Shown: positions 34,401 through 49,400, counted from the stretch's first letter. The stretch is DNA of 64,000 nucleotides from Caprella mutica (GCA_947561585.1 CANNZV010001178.1:239877-303876); one strand, 5' to 3'. Program-made: numbers and translations. Notes: generated from the letters alone by a model not told the origin.

Positions 34401-37400
34401 CGGGGACTGAGTCGACTTCTCTGAACCTTACCCTCGGCATCAAAAGCAGCAACAACTCGATAAACAGTCGATTTCGCATAGTCAGTGCTCTTAATAATGT
34501 CTGAAACAGAGTTCCCGACACGTCTCATTTCACATATGGTCGTTCTTCGCGCTAATTCCGCCATATTTTAGCGAAATATGCTAGATCTTAATCTGAAATA
34601 TTATAGCTAAGGGCTTAAAGATTATCTGTAAAAAAGAATTTAGTCATAGGTTAGAAATTACGGAAGATATGTGCTGTTAAAGTTAGTCCCAATTTAGCTG
34701 TATATTGCGAATTTCTCAAATGCTCCGTAGTATTCGCTATCTGAAGACCACAGAAAAGATCACACAATTCCACAGTGAATATAATGCTCTGCAATATTCA
34801 CCAAAGCTGGTAGCCGCACGGTTCTAGGTTCTTTCGCCGAAAACACTGCTACCGAAAGCAATTTTTCCGAAAATCCTAACCTTAGTTGGACTATAACTCT
34901 TTATATTTTTAACGTATAGTATTTTTCAGCGAAAGTGTCGTTCGGCTAAATGTCGTGCTGCGAAAGTGTATTCTTACTTACTTACTTACAGTAGCTTCGT
35001 TGAAAGTGTATTCAGCGAAAATGCTTTCAGTGAAAGTGTTTTCGGCGAAAGGACCGGTAACCTAGACGCACAGCCTATTCCATTGTCATTTTTGGATCCG
35101 TCAGAATAAAAGGATATTCTCCACTATGATGTAGATTCTGATGCTCATTGAAAATAAAATCTCATTATATGATAGGAACAAGTGCCCTTTCTAGGGTAAT
35201 CTGCATATAATATCTGAGTAGACTTGTCAAACAGGTAAGTCTTTGTATGAAAATGGTAAAGTTGCAATACTAAGGTTCATATCAGTTGTTGCGTACTTAA
35301 TTTGGTCAGTAAGAGTTACCAATTTACCTTCGTTATTGTTGAGAGGCTGAAAAATCTTGGACGCTGCTGAGGTGGGTAATTGGACAATGGACAGTCATAG
35401 CATAACAATTAAAGTTCTCCACTATCAGCATACGAGCAAAGTACAGGAAAAAATCTATAGGTCCCAGTACTTAACTGAATAGCAACATTATGAACGGGAT
35501 CTAATATAGCTAGGGAACTATCAGCTGCACCACCATAAATAAACTATCCATAATCTAACTTTTATCTGATTATAGCCTAATCATTGTTGTTCGATAAGGT
35601 CCCAGGATGTATGTGAGAAATGTTTCAATAGTTCGATTTTTTCAAGTATTCAATCATCGTAGTTTTGAAAAGATATCTGATATTTTCTCTACTTGGTATT
35701 ACGGCATTGTCCAGCATCAGCTTTAGCGGTGGTTAGAACTTTCTCTTGTGGTGAAAGTGAATGTAGTGGATCTTTTCTGCTGAGAAAGTGAACCGTCTTT
35801 TCCCTCCCTTCCTCCTTCCCTGGAACCGTTTTTTCATTCCAGGATTATAGTATCCAATGCAATAAATGAGCAGGTCATCATCAGCATACCAAGCATTTGA
35901 GTATGTTGTTAATAGCCAAGGAGAAATGCATGCAACTTAGCACTCCTCCTTGAAGTTATACCTGAACAAATTTGTGGCAGCTGGAAATGGAATTGCCTAT
36001 TATTGTTTGGAACAGTCTGTTAGATAAGAAGCACTGAACCTATTTTGGTAATTTGTTTGTCAAACCAATATCATACGTACATATTTCTAAGAATTCCATA
36101 TCTCCTTGTCGCATCATATGCCTTTCTCATATCGAAGGAGACACATAAGACACATTTCCCTAATTCCGTCCGTGATTTGGCAACATTTGTTGTCAATCTA
36201 TTCAATGCATCAATTGGAGAACGCATTTTTCTAAATCGAAATTGCTCAGGAGGGAGATGATTATTAGATCCGAGAAAAAATATGATAATCCAGTATTTAT
36301 GATTTTTTCCATCAGTTTCCCTACACAGCTGATGAGGGAGATTGGTTTAAAGTTTTTTTCTACTGTTTAGTTCTTGCCAAGTTTCAGAAATGAGAGCACA
36401 ATGCTAGATTGCCAAATTGCAGTGGGTAATGCCCAGCACTACATATCTTATCGTAAATGGCTATTTGAAAAGTGATTCTGAAGGCATGATTTATGATATC
36501 TCCTTATCATTTTGAGTGCGATTTAATCTTCTTCTGCTGCAGTGTTTCCACAAGTTGCAAGTTTTTTTCAATTCCATTATCGTGATAGGGTTGTAGTGTT
36601 GTAAATTTTCTTTCGTGGTGGTTGTTACTGCTTATATATTGATAATGATTTGTCAGGAATTCTGCAATTTCCGTTCCATCAGAATATATGGTCATCATTC
36701 TTTATCAAATAAGGAGTCTTGTGATTTCTATAGGATCCTCTTATTTTTCTTATTCTGCTCCATATCTTCTTCATAGGTGTATTCATTTCGAGGCTGCTGA
36801 CGTATTTTAAATTGGACGCCATTTTTTCACATTTTACTCTCTTAGCAACTGCTCTAGCTCTGCAGTAAGCTATTTTATCTGCTACAAGTAGTGACCGCTG
36901 GTATTTTCTGAGTGCTTGTTTGAGCAGTTAGTTAGCCTGAGTGAATTCATCAGTTCACCAGGGCACTCACTCTTCGTGGATGGAGGAGTCAAGGACAAGG
37001 AGATCTCGGTATTGCTATGTCAGCAGCCAATATTATATTTTTGAAGTATATATCAACTTGTTCCTTTGTTGAGTTATCTTTGATATAGCGGTTGAAGTCG
37101 TTGAGGTAGCGGTTGAAAAAAGTCGCTGATTGACAAGTCTGCCCTAGTAGTCTGCTAGTATCGCTTCTGAAGTACACGAACTTCCTAGTCTATCTCCTCT
37201 ATGATTACTGGATAAAGGTTAATCCCATATCAATCATCCACTGTGGACCAGGAGAAATCAGTAACATTCTATTGCAGAGCTTGAACCTGTCTACACGTTG
37301 AAATCGATTGTACCAGCGTTGTTTAAGGGGAGAGCTACTGACGAGTTTAAAAGTAGAGATTTTATTATGCGTGATCTATCGTCTTCCTGAGTGCAGGTTA

Positions 37401-40400
37401 CATCCAAAAGTTGGTGGCAACTATTGTAGCCCCCACATAATATTATGGGAGTAGGTAGTTGGTCAATTAGATTGATAATTGCGTTGAGATAGCTTAGTAT
37501 ATATGGTGGTAAATAAATATCGCAGATGTTATCTGTCGTGTTAATCTTATTCTGAATGCTTTTACCTGTAGGTTGTTTGAAGTTCCAGATTCATGTGTTG
37601 AATGTTTTTTTCTGATTAATGTGACCAGATCATAATCAGGAACTGTTCTATTGAAGGAGACTCAGAAACTGTATCCGTCTGTGGAACGAAGAATACAGTC
37701 ACCGAGCATAGCTTCCTGATGTATTGCTATTACTGGATGATTTAGACTCGGTATACGCTTGAAATTCTCTATTTCAGGCGATATTTCTGGCAATTCCATT
37801 GTAGTATCAAAAGTTTCTGAATGTTGGCAGATGTTTAGGAATAGAAAATGAGAAACTTGTTTATTGAAAGTGATCTCTATTATTGCATTAGCAATATCTA
37901 TCGTGTGTCCAATGATCTATTAAGGTCAGCCTTCTGATTAGTTATTTTCTTTTTATCTATGGTTGATTTTCTAGCTGTGTTCAATATGCTATTTCCTTGG
38001 GGAGAATGTATTCTCTCTTAAGCCGTGTATTTCCCTAGGGATTCACCACAAAGTGTCGAATTTCACCATGAAACGCTGTTTTCGCACTGAAATTGAAAAA
38101 CGGACAATGTTCGTTCGTATGACCACACTTTCGGAGAGTGGCACTTTTTCACTCATCATCAGTGCCACTGAGTATATATAGGTATGGAGGTAGCATGCCT
38201 TGCAAGGAAAAGTGATGCCAAAAAGTGGCGCCATGGGCGTGTTTTCCCCAATGTACCCCTGCCACTCGGTGCAATGGGGTTGTATGCCCCTTCTCCAATG
38301 CTCAGTGCTATTCGAGTAACAGTCGAGGGAGGTTATGCTGTTCTGTACTGTTTGTAGCTATCATAATTTTGATGACAAATTATTTACCAATATTGACAAT
38401 TATGATGATATTTTATTTCTGAAAACATATTTACTAATCGTCGCAATTGGTGAGATTTATGAAAAGATTTTTTTTATAGTTGGCTTCTCATTCCATTTTA
38501 TTATATTTATATTAAAAGTTAAATTAAAAAGGTTAAACTATCCTAATTGTTTTAATCACAACTCATTTTTAACACTAATTTCTGGTTTAGAGGATGATGC
38601 TTAGGTAGGATTGCATGCTTCACTTACTATCTCCTCTCGTTTGCCTTTTAAACTTTTTGCTAGGTAGGAATTTAGGTTTCATTTACTTAACATCAACTTT
38701 TCATTTTCCTCTTCCATCTTTCCCAATCCACATTCTTCTTAATTAAGTAACTGCTTTTCTGCATACGTGAGCTTGTCCAACTAATCGTGGTAGATGAATT
38801 TGTTCACGGAGCCAATTTCCTTTCTGACTGCCTTGTATTTAACTTCCTTTTGATGTTAGCGATATAGTTTTTGGTTCCGAAACAAACTTCAATTCTTTGA
38901 GTCATAAGATTTGAGAATAAAAAAGTACCAAGTTGCATAGGTGTTTTTTTATCACTATATTATTAAACTAAATAGTACTGAATGTAAATGAAAATAATCT
39001 GTTTTATTATAAGGTTGGATATACATATTTAATCCCACCATGCAACTTATGTTCTTGAATGATATTTTTATGGTGGTTTACTTATTATCCCACCATGCAA
39101 CATATGTAACAAAACAGGTAAGTTAAACCCCATTTCATATTTATTGATTATGTTTCTACATAAAGTAATTTTTATTTATTATTTACTTCAGTTGTATGGT
39201 AATTAATACATATATTTTCTCCATGCTGATCAGATGTCAACAAGAGTTATAAATAAATTTATAATTCGCATTCAATCTAATAGAATGATCAAGTCGTGAC
39301 GTCACACTAAGCCTCTGGATATACTTGTATGGGCCACTGCTTCTTTTTTCTTATAATGTAATTTAATCTCAAAGTTTCGTGCCATAAATTAGTCGAAAAT
39401 AGTCAGTAGCATTGTCTTCCTTTTTGAGAAGTATATACTTTGACCTATGGATAAATTCTCATATTTTTTATGGTTTAATAGTAATCTTTTGTTGTGAATT
39501 TATTATGATTTGAGCATACGTTCTCTCTGTTCATTTTGTTATTACTGTAATAAAATTATAGTTTTAGTGAGATGTCAAAGTAAAGTTAGTAATCAAATCA
39601 TACAACTTTTTCATAATGGAAATTATTTGTATTTATCATTTAAAAACTTTAAAAAATAGGGTTTTGAGAAGTGCATGAGGTAGAGAGTGTTTAAAATTTA
39701 GGTTCGTATCACATTCACATCCTCTCCTTTCCGTAAATTCTGTTAAACTGATGTGAATGGGAGGGGCGCCATTGGTTTAGGCCACTGTATAAAAAATATA
39801 TATAGTAATGACAATAGAGTGATAAGTAGGGACAATTTTGGTTTTATAGTGTTGCTAGGATGACGTCACACCCACTAAACGTCTCGATTGTCACTACATA
39901 TTCGATATACTGGGGTTTAGACATGCCCATGGCGCCACTTTTTGGCATCACTTGTACCCCTGCTATGCTACCTCCATCTTTATATACACTCAGTGATCAG
40001 AGCCACTGCGTGTATATAAAGATGGAGGTGCACGGAAAGGAGAGGAAGTGCGTGTGATACGCACCTCATTTTAACAACTCTCTACCTCATGCACTTCCCG
40101 AAACCCTACTTTTTAAAGATTTAATAGTTACTTACATGACGAATACAGATAATTTCTATAATGAAAAAGTGTATGATTTGATTACTAATTTTGCTTTGAC
40201 ATCTCACTAAAATTATAATTTAATTACAGTAATAACAAGATGCTCAAATCATAATAAATTCACAACAAAAAAATACTATTTACTATTAAACCATAATAAA
40301 TATAAGAATGTATCCATGGGTCAAAGCATATACTTCTCAAAAAGAAAGACAATGCTACTGACTATTTTCGACTAATTTATTGCACGAAAGTTTGAGATTA

Positions 40401-43400
40401 AATTACATTATTAGAAAAAAGAACCAATGGCCCATACACGTATATACGTGAAACTTAGTGTGACGTCACGACTTGATTATTCTATTAGATTGAATGCAAA
40501 ATATAAATAAACTTATAACTCTTGTTGACATCTGATCAGCATGGAGAAAATATATGTATTAATTACCATACAAAGGAAGTAAATAATAAATAAGAGGATT
40601 TTATGTACAAACACAATCAATATACATGTAAGAGTTTTAACTTACCTATTTTGTTACATGGTGGTATAATATGTAAACCACCATAAAAATATATTTATGA
40701 ACACGAGTTGCATGATATGAGATTAAATATGTCCCGCAGCATATTATTTTCATTTACATTCAGTACTATTGAGTTTAATAATATAATGATTAAAACCACC
40801 TATGCAACTTGGTACCTTTTTATTCTCAAATCTTATGACTCAAAAAGATGAAGTCTGTTTCGGAACCAAAAACTATGTCGCTGACATCAAAAAGAAGTTA
40901 ATTACAAGGAACTCGAAGAGGCAGTCAGAAAGGAAAGTGACTTCGTGAACAAATTCATCTACCACGATTCGTTGGTCAAACTCAGGTATGCAGAAAAGCA
41001 GTTACTTAATTAATAAGAATGTGGATTGGGAAAGATGGAACTGACAGATAGAAGAAGAAAATGAAAAAGTAAATGAAGAGATAATAAAAGAGAAGAGATA
41101 ATAAATGAGGCATGCAAGCCTACCTTAGCATTATCTTCTAAACCAGAAATTAGAGTTAAAAATGAGTTGTGATTAAAAAAATTATGATAGTTTAACCTTT
41201 TTAATTTACCTATCAATATATATATAATAAAATTGACTGAGAAGCCAACTATAAAAAATAAAGTTTTCTTAAATCTCACCAATTGCGACAATAAGAAAAA
41301 AATATGTTTTCAGAAATAAATTATCATCACAATTGGTAAATAATTTGTTATCAAAATGGTCATAGCTACATACAGTACAGAGCAACATAGCCTCCTTCGA
41401 CTGTTACTCGATTAGCACTGAGCATTGGAGGAGGGACACACAACCCCATTGCACCGAGTGGCAGGGGTGCATTGAGGGAAGACACGCCCATGGTGCCACT
41501 TTTTGGAATCACTTTTCCTTGCAAGGCATGCTACCTCCATACCTATTTATACTCAGTGATCAGTGCGCTGTTACAATAGGAAGAAGAAGGTGTGCGAAGC
41601 TCTTCAGCAACTTTCTCTTTCTTTTCGATAGCTAGTCATTTGGTATAAACCTTCTCACAGCTAAACACAGACTGAGAGCACAGCCACTATCAACCACACT
41701 GACGCACTGTAGTACAGTTTTAACACTTTCGTGTTAACAGTTTCGAAGGCTCAGTGATCAGCACGCGTTTTCCCTAGGTTGTGACTGAAAATGTAAACAC
41801 GGCTTTAGAGAGTTTCTTTTCTCTAGCTTCTAATTAGCTGGTTCAGTTACCTCCATACGATGAGAGCTTTGGTTCATGTTTTGGATGTTTTTAGGTTGTT
41901 TTATTGAATTTGATTTATATTCGGGGTTATGTTGTTCTGGTGATATAGATTCAGTTCTGAAAAGTGGCCTTTTCATTGACGTGTGTGGCTTCTGCCTTTC
42001 AGTAGTATAACTAGTATTTTCATCATTGTTGGCATCAACTGACTGACCGCTCTACAGTTGATTAGGTATTCTTGCTTTTGACACTACTGCACTATAGGTT
42101 CGTGTTGCACAGTGTGTAAGGTTTAGTTTTTATCCTGCTTCTGCAAAGGTAAGGTGTTCTTTTGTCTTTATAGTTAGTGTTTTTTTTTCGAGCAGGATTA
42201 TTTTGCCAGATTTAGAGGTCACACTATGTAGCTCATGCTATTGAATGCAGTTTACAGGAAAATGACAGGTGTCCGGGAAATGGCCATCCTCCATATCACC
42301 TCTTTGATCCAAAATGTCCGTAACGTTAACAGTTGAAACATTTCATTGGTAGAGGAGATCATCCAGTCAAGTTAGCTTCTCCATTAGATTTAAAGGTCCT
42401 CTCCACTCTAAATTAAACAAAATCTGGAATTGCTTTGAATTTGTAGAGCTAAGGTTATATAACATATCGCAGTAAACAGAATTTAAATCGATCAAGTATT
42501 CTGTTCACAATTAATTATATAAGAAATATTCGCATTTCGTTTTTCTCATTCTCAGATTCATAATTTCATTAGAAGAAAAAGCCCCCATACCTGAGTAAGA
42601 TGTTCGTTCGTATATACATAGCGCATACCTATTCAAAATTTCTAATTACAGATCTGCGTTCAAATAGAAAGTGTATAAAAATTAACAGTTCTCAATATCG
42701 GAAATTGTTATGATATATGAAAACGATTAATAAGAAATACTTAATTAGGTAATTGAATTCTTTATATAGATCCAATAGATCCATTGTCTTAGATTTACAC
42801 TATTACGATAAATATTAAAGTGAATCTTAGAATACCTACCGTAACTTACGCAGATAAGGCGGATTATGGATACGCTAAGACCGACCTAGCTATGCTAGAG
42901 CCTATGTACCTATAATATTAAAGTTAGGAAACAGTAAATCTGAGTAAGGCAGGGTTTGCACCATAGTTTGAGTCCGTTTTAATTGGTCAGTACCTTACTT
43001 TACATCTGTGTCTCAGTGTCTGCATGATATGTTGTTAAAAAATAGGTCATTAGAATTAGCCTAAGCCCTAATGCATGCTGAATGATGGGAAATTGAACAT
43101 TTCAGTAATTTATTAAATATATATTTATTTATTTAATTATACCAATTAATAAATAGCCTTCTTACAAATTTTCCTTCTTCAATTATTGTTTTAAATATGA
43201 TTTTAGAGTGTTGCAGTGAAGATTTAAAAAAAATGTTTTATGTAAAAAATTGTCTATTTTTATAGTACATATAATCAAGTATAAGAAAATCAAGCATCTC
43301 ACTCTTCAAAAAAAAAGTAAAAAGTGGCTGCTCTGGACTGGGGGCTGTGGCTTTGATTGTTAGTTCAATGGTTATTAGTTAGCCTTTATTGAAGGTGTTT

Positions 43401-46400
43401 TTTTCAAAAGGTTACCTTCCTTGTTGGTTTTATATAAGAGTTTTCTTCTACCATCCATTCCAATAAAATAGATGGGCACTGCAAGGCAGCAGGAGGTTTT
43501 TTCAGGATAACGTGTCCTCTCCGGGTGACCAGTATATCCCCCTCCCATCCCTTGGTATATTCCACCTCGGTAAATTGCACCCTGGTATATTCAACCCCGA
43601 TATATTCCACCCCGGTAAGTTCCACTCCACTTTACGGGTTAACAGGTTTGTTAATTAATAATTATTGATATTAATCATTTATTGATATTTTATATAATAC
43701 TGGGTAACTTTCATTATAGCATATAATACTAGGTTAACTTTAATTGTAGCAAATTAAACCTTTTGATGACTAATCAAAAGCTGTACTTGTTTTAGAACAA
43801 CAAAATGAATGGTTGTGTGAACGCTTTTCATCAGTTGATGTACAGTATTTTGATTTTCAATCACAAGCTGATTTTCTTCACTATTGCTAACGCAACAGCT
43901 ATATTAACTGTAAGATGATGTCATATAATACTTCTTGTTATACCTACTTTATTTAGAATTTGTTATTTTGACTTAGAGTAAAAGTGGTGCAAAATGGTTT
44001 TGACCAATTTTTTTTACCATGAGGTTTTTGACGGGAATAGTGGATTATTGCATAGGGTTTTAAGACTGGGGGGATCATTGCCTTCTTTTACATGGAGAGT
44101 TTTTGACCACGGGATATTTGTCCTATAATCCAAAACGGCATGTTATAAGTGAAAAGATTGAGTGAAAACTCTACACACCTCTCCAAACCATTATTGTAAG
44201 AGCATATACTGCTGTTTCATGTTAAAAAGGAATTAATAATAACTTGCTTGCCACAATGAAAAGTGGCCTTTTCATTGACGTGTGTGGCTTCTGCCTTTCA
44301 GTAATATAACTAGTATTTTCATCATTGTTGGCATCAACTGACTGACCGCTCTACAGTTGATTAGGTATTCTTGCTTTTGACACTACTGCACTATAGGTTC
44401 GTGAGGCACACTGTGTAAGGTTTAGTTTTTATCTTGCTTCTGCAAAGGTAAGGTGTTCTTTTGTCTTTATAGTTAGTGTTTTTTTTTTTTCGAGCAGGAT
44501 TATTTTGCCAGATTTAGAGGTCACACTATGTAGCTCATGCTATTGAATGCAGTTTACAGGAAAATGACAGGTGTCCGGGGAATGGCCATCCTCCATATCA
44601 CCTCTTTGATCCAAAATGTCCGTAACGTTAACAGTTGAAACATTTCATTGGTAGAGGAGATCATCCTGTCAAGTTAGCTTCTCCATTAGATTTAAAGGTC
44701 CTCTCCACTCTAAATTAAACAAAATCTGGAATTAATTTGAAATTGTAGAGCTAAGGTTATATAACATATCGCAGTAAACAGAATTTAAATCGATCAAGTA
44801 TTCTGTTCACAATTAATTATATAAGAAATATTCGCATTTCGTTTTTCTCATTCTCAGATTCATAATTTCATTAGAAGAAAAAGCCCCCATACCTGAGTAA
44901 GATGTTCGTTCGTATATACATAGCGCATACCTATTCAAAATTTCTAATCACAGATCTGCGTTCAAATAGAAAGTGTGTAAAAATTAACAGTTCTCAATAT
45001 CGGAAATTGTTTTGATATATGAAAACGATTAATAAGAAATACTTAATTAGGTAATTGAATTCTTTATATAGATCCAATAGATCCATTGTCTTAGATTTAC
45101 ACTATTACGATAAATATTAAAGTGAATCTTAGAATACCTACCGTAACTTACGCAGATAAGGCGGATTATGGATACGCTAAGACCGGCCTAGCTATGCTAG
45201 AGCCTATGTACCTATAATATTAAAGTTAGGAAACAGTAAATCTGAGTAAGGCAGGGTTTGCACCATAGTTTGAGTCCGTTTTAATTGGTCAGTACCTTAC
45301 TTTACATCTGTGTCTCAGTGTCTGCATGATATGTTGTTAAAAAATAGGTCATTAGAATTAGCCTAAGCCCTAATGCATGATGAATGATGGGAAATTGAAC
45401 ATTTCAGTAATTTATTAAATATATATTTATTTATTTAATTATACCAATTAATAAATAGCCTTCTTACAAATTTTCCTTCTTCAATTATTGTTTTAAATAT
45501 GATTTTAGAGTGTTGCAGGGAAGATTTAAAAAAAATGTTTTATGTAAAAAATTGTCTATTTGTATAGTACATATAATCAAGTATGAGAAAATCAAGCATC
45601 TCACTCTTCAAAAAAAAAGTAAAAAGTGGCTGCTCTGGACTGGGGGCCGTGGCTTTGATTGTTAGTTCAATGGTTATTAGTTAGCCTTTATTGAAGGAGT
45701 TTTTTTCAAAAGGTTACCTTCCTTGTTGGTTTTATATAAGAGTTTTCTTCTACCATCCATTCCAATAAAATAGATGGGCACTGCAAGGCAGCAGGAGGTT
45801 TTTTTCAGGATAACGTGTCCTCTCCGGGTGACCGGTATATCCCCCTCCCATCCCTTGGTATATTCCACCTCGGTAAATTGCACCCTGGTATATTCTACCC
45901 CGATATATTCTACCCCGGTAAGTTCCACTCCACTTTACGGGTTAACAGGTTTGTTAATTAATAATTATTGATATTAATCATTTATTGATATTTTATATAA
46001 TACTGGGTAACTTTCATTATAGCATATAATACTAGGTTAACTTTAATTGTAGCAAATTAAACCTTTTGATGACTAATCAAAAGCTGTACTTGTTTTAGAA
46101 CAACAAAATGAATGGTTGTGTGAACGCTTTTCATCAGTTGATGTACAGTATTTTGATTTTCAATCACAAGCTGATTTTCTTCACTATTGCTAACGCAAAA
46201 GCTATATTAACTGTAAGATGATGTCATATAATACTTCTTGTTATACCTACTTTATTTAGAATTTGTTATTTTGACTTAGAGTAGAAGTGGTGCAAAATAG
46301 TTTTGACCAATTTTTTTTACCATGAGGTTTTTGACGGGAATGGGGGATTATTGCATAGGGTTTTAAGACTGGGGGGATCATTGCCTTCTTTTACATGGAG

Positions 46401-49400
46401 AGTTTTTGACCACGGGATATTTGTCCTATAATCCAAAACGGCATGTTATAAGTGAAAAGATTGAGTGAAAACTCTACACACCTCTCCAAACCATTATTGT
46501 AAGAGCATATACTGCTGTTTCATGTTAAAAAGGAATTAATAATAACTTGCTCAACGTGTAAACTTTTGAAGTAAACTACCATATTATGAATATTTGTATT
46601 TTTTGGCTGTTATCATAAAATTCCTAAAACTGATTTGAGCTCCCTCTAAATATTTTCTAAATGTCTCATGATAACGTCTGAGTTATTTCTTCATCGGTAC
46701 GAAGTGCCATCTAAAAATAATTTTTTGACTTTATATTGTCCTAGGGGTGGACCATGTGGAATTTACTGGGGTGGAATATACCTAGAACCGTCCTCTTAGA
46801 CTAACGACTGTTATCCATACTGGGAAGTATTAGTCTCGTTTCTCCGTAAAGACTAGTCTTACAAGATAGGATCTGCCGTGATGACTCGAAAGTCACCCGC
46901 TAGTACAGTTCTTCACATCATTAATGTAGGTACACCCCCTCCCGCGACAAGGTTACTTCCACGGGGGTACATTGAAATAAAATAATATAATATTCACATA
47001 ACTGGTTTTACCAGTGTTAAATAGCCACTGCTCTCACAATAATATTTTTGCTGTATTGAACAGTGAAAACATTTAATTAACGAACATTAATATAACAGTT
47101 ACACTTATAAATTATTTTTATAAAAATACAACAAAAAATTATATACGCTATATATATAACCACTACTTGTTATATTCGATATTATAATTGTCATTCGTAT
47201 TGACATTCTAAAAGATAAAACATTTAGAATTGGCTTGAATTATTAGTTATTCTAATAAAAACATGTCAAATTGAGTGTACTAAATTGAAATTTTTGATTT
47301 TATGCGTTAAAAGAAACTCCTATGTTGTAGAGTGTAGTGAATACGTATACACGAGAAACATCACCCAATTTATAATACATACTGAAATTTTAAAGGACAT
47401 AGTTTGGGGGAAATAATTCACTTACGATTTCCACAGACATGAACGTGATGGTCGCTATCATGATTGTGACCATGAACCACAATCTTCTCTTCAGAGAGAC
47501 ATCCTCCTCCTCACCAGCCCCTCTAACAGCTAATCCCAAAGCCAAGTAGGCTACCGTGAACCAGAAGCTGATCAGTGGAACGAAGTAGTAGTTAATGTAC
47601 GGTTGTTTCATCACCAGACACAGCAGCACTGTACCAAAATTCAGCCGGAACATAACCTGAATAAAATCATAAAATTAACACGAGAAATAATCAAAGAAAT
47701 AATTACAATCAATCTCTTTAGAACAAGAGAATATGAAAATATGACAAATAAATTTGACCAATTCTAATTTCATCTCATTAATAAAACTTCTGATAAAATA
47801 TCGATGATGTCAAGTTTGCGTAGTAGTCTTTCTTTAATTTTGTTTCGTCTTGTTTGAAATTCTTTGTTCGGCTACCTACTTTTATTGTCACTTTCCTGCC
47901 ACACGCATCTTATAATAATGCAACTGAACTCTGTTAACTTATTTATAGTAAAACTATTATTGGGAGGTTCAAACATATCTGAACTACTTCAATATGAAGT
48001 TCAGAAATTTTTAATAGAGTTTATAAATAAAACTAAAAACCTAATTAACATATAAAGCAATCCACAAAAATTAAAGCTAAAATAAAAATACAAGAACATA
48101 ATGAAAACAAAATATAATTTAAAAAAAGAAATTTAGATAGTAAAAATGTAACAAAATATTAGAGAAATATATATAAAAACATATTAATCAAATATATATA
48201 AGAACATATTAATCATAAATTTACAAGAATATATTAAAGAAATATATTTGAGAAATAGTAAACATATTTTAATGAAAATATATTAAATGTACAAAACAAA
48301 ACAATGTGCAGAAAATGGAAAAAAAATGGAAAAAAAAACTTCTATAAATTTCAGGAGCTAAATGGTCTTCGACCGGTGCTCTTAAAAAAATCGGCACCAC
48401 AGTTTAATCCCTTGTTAAATTTTGGTCACTTACAAGTTTACAGGGCCCATAGCCAATCTGTATGTTTGATAATCTGAACCACCTTTCTGACGTTGACCAG
48501 TCCTTACGCCGAAAAACATTTTCGCCGCACGACAATTTCGCCGAAAATTTAAAAAGTATGTGGGTACTAGGTATATAATATAATATAATGATATACAGTG
48601 CACTTAAGGTTAGGTTAGTGGTCTGGATGGAGGGGATCTTGTTCCCCTCTTGACCATGGATAGTGACAAAATGTATACTTTACTCATATTTACTATAAAA
48701 AAAGTATAACTTATTTTGATAAAGAATGTTATATTTCGAGCGAAAGGACCTATAACCCTTCATGGAATGCTTGGTGTAATTTATATTATGCATGATGTAC
48801 TTCATGGAATGTGTAATGTACTTTATAATATAAATATCATGACATTAATGGTAAACCTTATAATTACCAATATGTATCGTCTGAAGTCAAGGGTTTTCTT
48901 ATTGCACACATACAGACAATGGCCGAAACCAGTCATGAAAATGTAACTGGAAACCAAGATGCGGATGAAGATATAAATTGGCAACATTTTGGAAGCTCCT
49001 GTGTAGTGGTAAACTAGAATACACAATTGCATCCAACCTGCAATGAAGTTATAATAGTAACTTATAAATATCTTGACAAGATTTTGACTATATTTTGAGG
49101 AATGACAATATTCTGAGGAATAATAAACAAAATCTCTTAAAAGTTAGTAGGAACGTCATTCACCTTTCCATTCGTCGGTCATTTTTCTGTTCAGAAATTT
49201 TCCCTCAGCTTCAGTTTTGAGTGTGACCAATCCTATCACTAACATTATAACGATAGGCACAACGAATGCTAAATCAGAGAAAGTTTTCTCAGCAGTCAGA
49301 AATATTGGATATCTAAAAGAGAAAACGGAATTGTAGAATTCACATTGCAGTTTAATTCACATATATCCGAGAATTATTGAATAACAAGTACGAATAAGAT

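Larger units (their letters stand above)
32880..37960 (-). mobile_element. Decayed non-LTR retrotransposon with endonuclease, RT and RNase H remains
   Basis: Read on the minus strand: an AP-endonuclease-like piece around 37400-37450 (PTPIILCGGYN) and the linker near 37000-37177 (ILAADIAIPRS). Then RT blocks KPISLISCVGKLMEKIINT at about 36290-36350 and RFRKMRSPIDALNRL plus FDMRKAYD at 36105-36245. The catalytic box AWYADDDLLIY lies near 35865-35895. An RNase H-like end (GNGEANKLAA) is near 33300, and the C-terminal HIS/Cys-type tail (ARLRITHTSVTHRY-like ... CEDC ... KHMIAQCPSH) is at 32925-33137. The order matches Jockey/I/R1-type elements with RNase H. Many stops and frameshifts; inactive. 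It is interrupted by the mariner at 33479 and the foldback at 34820. Confidence 0.8.
29028..47425 (-). other. 18.4-kb CASD1-like intron packed with mobile elements
   Basis: It contains three nested foldback elements, a non-LTR retrotransposon with internal mariner and foldback, two hAT-like elements, and a 2.3-kb tandem duplication. No conserved exon was recognised inside it, though a very small one could be missed. Confidence 0.7.

Noticed and set aside
33477..34702. TA target duplication proving precise ends of the mariner in the non-LTR element
   Set aside because: The right terminal repeat lacks the outer ten bases present at the left, so the TA beside it may be chance.
43404..45928. Repeated ORF MELTGVEYIGVEYTRVQF in both duplication units
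   Set aside because: It is the GGTATATTCCACC word array read on the minus strand; duplicated with the segment, not a gene family.
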